This document shows positions 21,701 through 26,748 of a DNA stretch of 26,748 nt, one piece after another; within the stretch, counting starts at the first letter, position 1, and each line of letters starts with the position of its first letter. The DNA comes from Discostella pseudostelligera. Its lineage: Eukaryota > Bacillariophyta > Thalassiosirophyceae > Thalassiosirales > Thalassiosiraceae. Below the pieces are notes generated by a model. The model made no database searches. It saw nothing but the letters and a program-made list of their open reading frames with translations, and was not told the DNA's origin. The translations under genes and the position numbers were made by a program. Location of the stretch: contig JALLBK010000166.1 in NCBI GenBank assembly GCA_036940085.1, forward strand, positions 1-26,748, given 5' to 3'.

Positions 21701-22304
21701 CATGATTGTCATCATGTTTAGTTGGTTTACTCGACGGTTTAGAGTCGGACGAGGAAGCCGCCGATACCAATGCCTTCGAAGTTGGTGCTGATTCTTCCTC
21801 CCCGCCCTTGTCGGAAATGAGCACATGCGAAATCCTCTTCTTCGACTGCTTACTACCCTTGGATCCGCCGCCGACGATGTCTTTATCGCTGTTGGCCGCC
21901 TGCTTGGCCTCGTTGTTGTCGCCGTCGGCTTGTTTGTCGGCGGTAGAGATTGGCGGAGGGACTACTATTTCATCGGCGGCCTGCTTCTCATTCCCCCCCA
22001 GCTTGACAGCAGCAGCAGCATCCTTCGCGGCAACAGCAGCTAGGACAGAAGTGGCGGGAGGCCTGGTCCCGAACGCCATCTGGGGCGAATGGAGACGGAA
22101 CATCACCGGCGGAGGAGGGGGGGCCTTCTTCTTCATTGTCTTTGGCGAAGAGGATGACGACGATGGTTGCGGATGCGGCTCTTTGGTGGTAAGATTACTG
22201 CGTTTGATGTTGGTGCCGGAGGCGGTGCCGGCGTAGGCGGCGGCGGCGGCGGTAGACTTGTTGCCCTTCTTGCCCGACGAGCTGCTGGACGACGACGTTT
22301 TCAT
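18777..22304 (-). CDS. helicase-associated (HA) repeat protein with long disordered Ser/Lys-rich region
   Basis: The model is complement(18777..19323, 19458..19921, 20040..22304), 1091 residues, with introns of 134 and 118 nt (donors GTAAGT and GTGAGT). Residues 1-638 are Ser/Lys/Ala-rich and disordered, with tandem repeats. Residues 639-969 hold four units of the helicase-associated domain type, at 639-709, 729-791, 814-881 and 905-969. Each unit ends in Gly-Phe-Asp/Asn-Phe/Trp and most contain Trp-Val-x-x-Gln-Arg or its equivalent. Introns cut units 2 and 4. The last 90 residues are acidic and include a duplicated block. No helicase, kinase or other catalytic domain is present. HA domains are abundant in diatom genomes and are thought to bind nucleic acids; the function of this protein is unknown. 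The lysine-rich tracts suggest nuclear location. It is divergent from PEX11. Confidence 0.82.
18870..19002 (-). repeat. internal duplication in the acidic tail of the HA-repeat protein
   Basis: Two adjacent units of about 22 residues follow the pattern Asp-Tyr/Phe-Gly-Met/Ile-Ser-x-Ser-x-Val-Met-Leu/Gly-Glu-x-Glu-Gly-Leu-x-Ala. The DNA copies are diverged but plainly tandem. The limits are approximate. Confidence 0.7.
20569..20720 (-). repeat. 33-bp coding minisatellite (Ser/Ala/Lys)
   Basis: Units start at 20569 (36 bp), 20605, 20638 and 20671 (33 bp each), with a partial fifth unit at 20704. On the plus strand each begins GAAGA(A/T/C)GATTTCG. On the coding strand they give an 11-residue Ser/Lys/Ala unit. 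The in-frame period keeps the gene open at any copy number. Confidence 0.85.
20991..21044 (-). repeat. 21-bp tandem repeat encoding Arg-Ser-His-Lys-Lys-Asn-Glu
   Basis: Copies start at 20991, 21012 and 21033, and the copies at 20991 and 21012 are identical. The third copy is partial. The encoded heptad is strongly basic. Confidence 0.9.
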
Positions 22305-22931
22305 GATACGACGATGGGGAGACGAGGGGGGTGAACTATCCCGGATAATGCAATAGTATGCGGTGGGGAGGGTGGCAGTGGGGAGGGTGGTGGCGTCGAC
22401 GAATCAAATGAGTGGAAATGGAAAGAAAGTAAGAATGTCACCTCTTCTCCATGCCATGGCTGGCTGGAGGCTTGTTTGTAGGCGAGGTGGTGGATGATTC
22501 ATCTTGCCTGCGCTGCATGCATGCATGCAAGGATGCAATGCACCGACGTGCTGCATGAGGTGCATCTCTTATCTCTTGTGACAGCTTGTGACGTCTCCGC
22601 GAGAAAGAGAAAGGAATTATTCAATCAGCGACAATTTGTACGCTGGAATAATATATGAATTCGCCAAATACATTCGAGCCTGTTCCTTGAGGTTGAAGGT
22701 TGAAGGAGACTCTTTTCTTCTGTCTCTTCGATCGAATCATCTCTCCCGCCGAAAGTCACTTGTCGCTTTTCTCCCAGTTTCTCCCGCCAAATAAAAGGCA
22801 GGGAAAGTTTGGCGGGAAGGGAACAGTGGCGAAATATTTTGGCGGGAAGAAAGATACTACTCTAATCATCATCATCTCCATCCACCACTTATTCATTTTC
22901 ATAAAGCAAAAAGCAATTCAACGAGATCATC
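22305..22931. other. divergent promoter region of the HA-repeat and PEX11 genes
   Basis: No gene is seen in these 627 bp. They contain a purine/pyrimidine alternating TGCATGCATGCATGCA block near 22515-22530, a TGACGT near 22588, and a dense E2F-like cluster at 22743-22848, listed separately. Confidence 0.55.
22743..22848. promoter_or_regulatory. cluster of four E2F/DP-type sites upstream of PEX11
   Basis: TTTGGCGGGAA occurs at 22808-22818 and again, with one more T, at 22837-22848. Inverted near-copies CTCCCGCCAAA (22781-22791) and CTCCCGCCGAAA (22743-22754) precede them. The four sites lie 84-190 bp upstream of the PEX11 ATG. E2F/DP dimers bind this consensus at G1/S genes. Function is inferred. 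Confidence 0.55.
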
Positions 22932-24082
22932 ATGCCAAACATTCGTCATCGCAAGCCGACGACGACATCGACGACGGACGCAACCAAAGTTGTTGTGAAT
23001 GTTGATGATTCTCCTCCGTCGGTTTCGGATTGCGAATCATGGGAGCGCAGCTTTGATGATGGCCATCAGACTAATGGGCATGATGATGATGATGATGACG
23101 ACGACGACATATCATCGAAGCCATCACCGCTCATTGTCAAGAATGCACCTGCAGCACCTACATCCACCACCACGACAACCATCTCGTCGCTCGATCAATT
23201 TCTCTCCACCTACTGCTCCTTCAGCGCCCGAACATTCACCACTGATCAGGGTCTCAAAGTCCTCCAATGGTCACTATGGGCACTTTCCTACATGACCAAA
23301 TCCAATACACGCAACAAACATCTCTCACCCTCCTTGCGTAAATTATATCTCGAATTGAGTTTCACTCGATACGTCCTCCGATTTTATGGCTTCCTCCAAT
23401 CCCTCGAGGGATATCGATCTGGCTCCTGGGCCGGAGGCGCTTGGGAAAATCAATTAATTCCCAAAATTGCCAAATATGTATTAGCCGGGAGTATGTTATT
23501 CTATTACCCACTCGAACATGTGGCCTATATTGGATGGCAAGTACCACAATTGGTACCAAGCGTCAATGCCAATAAATTCTCGGCAATTAGTTGTTGGTTC
23601 TGGACGGTATACATCGTTGGTGATTTTTGGATGAGTTGTCTTAAGTGGAAAGAGTTGAAGATGAAGATGAGTGATTTGGGTGAGAGGATGTTGATTGGGA
23701 GAACGAAGCGGTGTGCAGACGGTGACGATGTCAATGAAGAGAAGGAGAATACCATGGTAAGTTGTTGTTGTTATTCTAACACAACGTGCTTACAATTTCA
23801 AGGAACGCCTTGAATTAATCTCACCGATCATATGTTATTTTTCCTTCGTTTCAATCTCTATCAATACAGGCTGAATTACAGAACGAAGTACTGACAATTC
23901 GGAAAAGCATACGTCACATCAGACTCCAGCTCACGCGATGTCTACTATTCATTTTACCCTGCATCAATTGGTCTTTACCCAATTGGGCAACAGATCCATT
24001 GCTCGATGAAGGACCATTGAATGGATTGATGTTGGCAGAGGCATATACATCGGTGTATCAGTCGCTGTGCTCCATGAGTTAG
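22932..24082 (+). CDS. PEX11: PEX11-family peroxisomal membrane protein
   Basis: The model is 22932..23756 joined to 23870..24082, 345 residues. The 113-nt intron (GTAAGT donor, TACAG acceptor) is in phase 0 after an ATG codon. PEX11 proteins bend and elongate the peroxisomal membrane ahead of fission. Residues 1-90 are disordered with a run of nine Asp. From about 93 the family pattern is clear: Gly-Leu-Lys-Val-Leu-Gln-Trp-Ser near the start, Arg-Tyr-Val-Leu-Arg-Phe-Tyr-Gly-Phe, then a hydrophobic segment with Tyr-Tyr-Pro-Leu-Glu-His-Val-Ala-Tyr, and Trp-Phe-Trp-Thr-Val-Tyr-Ile before the Lys-Glu-Leu-Lys helix. Exon 2 supplies an amphipathic helix and the C-terminal hydrophobic stretch ending near Tyr-Gln-Ser-Leu-Cys. 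Without splicing the frame stops soon after the donor and loses this end. An E2F-like cluster is upstream. Confidence 0.9.
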
Positions 24083-24453
24083 CTGGAGGCTGAAATAGAG
24101 GTATTGGGGCATGGTCCACTCGGTGAGCATGCGTGCAGTTAACTCAGTGTGCGGAGGATGATTGTCACAATAAAGCGCATTCGAAATTCGCTGAGTTATT
24201 GAGTTCACACAGTATACAACTTTCATGATGCATTGCGTTGCGTCGTGGTCGGTTAAGGGTTAAGATAGCCTATAAAATGAATGAAAGGATCGACCTGTAC
24301 ACGGAAGCAACTCATCTACTAAGAATGGACTGCCCCCGATTCCCGATGACACGCTTGAAACCAAACCGCTACAATACCACTCACTATGTAAGGAAGAACA
24401 CAGTAGTCATGAAAAATTTGTGCTTATATCGTCTCATTGTACCACTCTATACA
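24083..24453. other. convergent intergenic region of PEX11 and the HSF-type gene
   Basis: These 371 bp between two 3' ends show no gene or repeat. The open frames that cross it are shadows. Confidence 0.5.
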
Positions 24454-26264
24454 TTATACTTCCGCAATCGAATTAGTAACACCACCTTTCGCACCCTTTC
24501 CTTTTCCCTCTCCGTTTCCAACCCCATTCATCGCAATTGGCTTGGCATCCCCATCTATTTCAGTTTTTACACGTGCCTCGCCGGATGTTTCTCCAGTGGT
24601 TTCTTCTGCCTGTACCGCCAATGCTGGTTTCATCGTATCGCGACCCATCCCAGCAGCGCTGGTCATTGCAGTTGCCGCCAGTAGTGCTGCCATATCTGGA
24701 TGTTGACCACCGACCGAAGATGCTGCTCCATATGGCAATTGTGCCGCACCACCACCCGCAGCACCAGGAGGAGCTTGCATGAACATTGGAGGAGGTTGAT
24801 ACACTACATAGTACCCCGGTGGCCCCCCTGGCATCGATTGTGGAGGAGCCATCATGAATTGCGATGGTGCGTAGAACCCAAAAGGACTCTGCTGGTGGAA
24901 GGCCGGATGTTCCATTCCCATTGGACCAGCAGGCAAGTACATCGGCGGCAGCTGGGCAGCAGTACCTTGAGAATTGCGATTGATGTTGGCACCGGTGGGC
25001 GGAGACGCAAACAGCATTCGTTGGACAGAATGCGGATGTGCGGAGGATGCTGCCCCTGCCCCACTTGGCGATCGCATGGGATGGAGTGCATCCAGATCAC
25101 TCTGCTCTCCTGGATTGGTACCAACACTAGGGAGCTCGGGAAGAGGGTATTTCCTACTGATTTCGTAAAAGTCGGGTTCGCCATTTTTATCAGGCAATCG
25201 CTTCCCTGGATTGCATAGTCGCGTCATGAGTTTCGTAAGCTCTGGGCGACCTCGCAAGAAGCATTCATGATAGTAGGCTCTCTTGTCCTAGAGTAATTGG
25301 GCACGGAATTCAAGCGAGATAGGTGAGTCACAAGAGTGATGATTAATCATGAAGAATGTATTACACAAAGTGTGCTTTAGATACTTGCCGGTCCGTCGCG
25401 CAAGAGACGCTATGGGGAGAGGTCATGATTGCAAGTAAAGATAGAAATGAGTATGAGAGCCTGCGCACCAAAACAATGTCGAAGATCCATCACGACAGGA
25501 TCACAACCCGTTTCCTACCTTGAACCCCCATCCGTTCACCGATCGATTGAAGCTCTCAAACTTGCCATGAGCGAAATATCTTGGAAGGAGAACCGTAGTC
25601 AGAAGATATTTGTCCTGTCGAATTGATGAACCAGAAGACCAGGAGTGAAATAAGGATGCAATGAGATAAATCATTGTGATGGCGGACCAAAGAGATCTAA
25701 AACTACACTGCGCACTGGTGACAAATACTACTACTCACGACGATAGACCAACATCTTCCATGCGGCTTATCAATAATATGAGAACCAATGACAAACAAAA
25801 AGAGCAGCCAGAAGATGAGTTGTAGTTAGTACAGCAAGCGCTTCATTCAAATACAATTGAAATAATGACCTGCTCACCATCCAGCGAATAATGTGTTGAT
25901 AATTGGGATTACTAAGAATCGCATGAAGCTTGGCCGGGAAGCTCTGGAAGGTTCGTGAAAAATCCGCCCTTCCCTTCCTATCCGACTTGATGTCCTCCTC
26001 TTCTTCTGGCGCCTCGACCTGAGAGTAGTCTCGGTAGGTGTGGTCGATGATGGACTCTTTCACCTTCTTTGACTTCTTGCGAGCTGGTTGTTGTTGCTTC
26101 GTAGTCTCCTCTTCGTCTTCGTCTTCGTTCCCACCGGCAGCGGCGGCAGCGGCGACGTCAACTTCTTCCTCCTCCTCATCGTTATCGAATGGGGGAAGCG
26201 TCGGCGGTGGAGGACGCGATGATGCCGATGAGACACTACTTCGTGTTTTCTTGGAGGCTGGCAT
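24454..26264 (-). CDS. heat-shock-factor-type transcription factor
   Basis: The model is complement(24454..25287, 25389..25409, 25519..25614, 25739..25765, 25878..26264), 454 residues. All four introns (101, 109, 124 and 112 nt) are in phase 0. The fourth, between the 21-nt exon and the last exon, has a GC donor (CCG then GCAAGT). Residues 1-108 are acidic and Ala/Lys-rich. The HSF DNA-binding domain is at about 109-200: Phe-Pro-Ala-Lys-Leu-His-x-Ile-Leu, Ile-Ile-Arg-Trp-Met then Pro-His-Gly-Arg-Cys-Trp, Val-Leu-Leu-Pro-Arg-Tyr-Phe-Ala-His, the recognition-helix region Phe-Glu-Ser-Phe-Asn-Arg-Ser-Val-Asn-Gly-Trp-Gly-Phe-Lys, and Tyr-Tyr-His-Glu-Cys-Phe-Leu-Arg-Gly. The C-terminal half is Pro/Gly/Met-rich, a likely activation region. 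There is no clear coiled coil for trimerisation. HSF-type factors are the largest transcription factor family in diatoms; most are not proven heat-shock regulators. Confidence 0.9.
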
Positions 26265-26748
26265 GGGTGCAATTCAATTCTTCTTCATCGTAGGGCGTCA
26301 AAGATAAATTATTGAATATGGTAGTCCATTGATTGCAGATAGGTTCGCGCCTCCAGGAGAAAATGGATTGTCCTGGAGACAACCTTTTGGGGACAGTGTG
26401 CTGTGGAAGAGAGAGAATGGTGGATTTTCATTTTTTCCCGCGGCAGGTTGTGATTCGGATGGACGAAAAGGCCGCGGCGGCCCGGTTGACCTAACGGCAG
26501 AAAGGCTCAAGAAATCGCGCGAAATGGGCATTGGCGAGATACGATACCAATTCCAACACGAACAATTGTCGTAGGAGGCTGTTTCGGATCTCTTTCTCGC
26601 GTTTGGGAACCTGGGTTCGATGGAATTAGTAGCGAAGTCTTGTATCTGTCACCATTTGCTTGTGTTGACGCGAAGTCTTGAGAGAGGACCACATCTACGT
26701 CAGCAGTAGATAGACGTCAGCAAAGCAATCTGCTGCCGGCCGCCGGCC
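26265..26748. other. upstream region of the HSF-type gene to the window edge
   Basis: These 484 bp show no credible gene. ACGTCA cores are present near the right edge (about 26697 and 26714), and the edge itself is a GC-rich GCCGGCC repeat. A TTCCCGCGGC stretch near 26435 resembles but does not match the E2F core. Confidence 0.45.

Noticed and set aside
23757..23814. PEX11 ending at 23813 by read-through of the donor
   Set aside because: A GTAAGT donor and TACAG acceptor join in frame to 71 codons that restore the family C-terminal hydrophobic end.
26580..26640. tRNA-like T-loop (GGTTCGA) near the right edge
   Set aside because: The flanking bases do not form the T stem, and no anticodon or acceptor arm can be drawn.

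Overview
The window reads as nuclear DNA of a stramenopile alga, most likely a centric diatom. Genes are compact and lie on both strands. They carry few introns, mostly 86-136 nt with GT-AG borders. Several families are typical of diatoms: a divergent cyclin, an HSF-type factor, a bZIP-PAS factor, a protein with helicase-associated (HA) repeats, and a selenoprotein. The organism is inferred from gene content only, with no database search.

Layout from left to right. A possible C-terminal fragment of an unknown gene touches the left edge. It is followed by a cyclin (+), a TPR protein (-), a CDC50/ALIS flippase subunit (+), a thioredoxin-glutathione reductase (-), S-adenosylmethionine decarboxylase (+), a very large polyQ bZIP-PAS transcription factor (-), a class I histone deacetylase (+), a START-domain membrane protein (-), a 1091-residue HA-repeat protein (-), PEX11 (+) and an HSF-type factor (-). 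I rebuilt the spliced models by hand, and frame and splice borders agree in every multi-exon gene.

The strongest discovery is the reductase. Its apparent TGA stop is followed by GGT and TAG, so the true C-terminus is Gly-Cys-Sec-Gly. A SECIS-like fold lies about 150 nt downstream. A perfect 11-bp hairpin also starts exactly 6 nt after the TGA, the position of a selenocysteine redefinition element. An N-terminal glutaredoxin-like domain makes it a TGR-type fusion with an unusual Cys-Gly-Phe-Tyr site. It is head-to-head with AdoMet decarboxylase, and the shared intergenic region holds two perfect G-boxes.

Other points of interest are as follows. The PAS domain of the bZIP protein appears split by about 340 disordered residues. 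The HSF DNA-binding domain is assembled from five exons, two of them microexons (27 and 21 nt), with one GC-AG intron. CRE-type TGACGT sites cluster between the bZIP-PAS and HDAC genes, and E2F-type sites cluster upstream of PEX11. A 21-bp inverted repeat lies between the 3' ends of AdoMetDC and bZIP-PAS, and tandem coding minisatellites occur in the HA protein. I see no rRNA or tRNA gene, no CRISPR array and no autonomous transposon.
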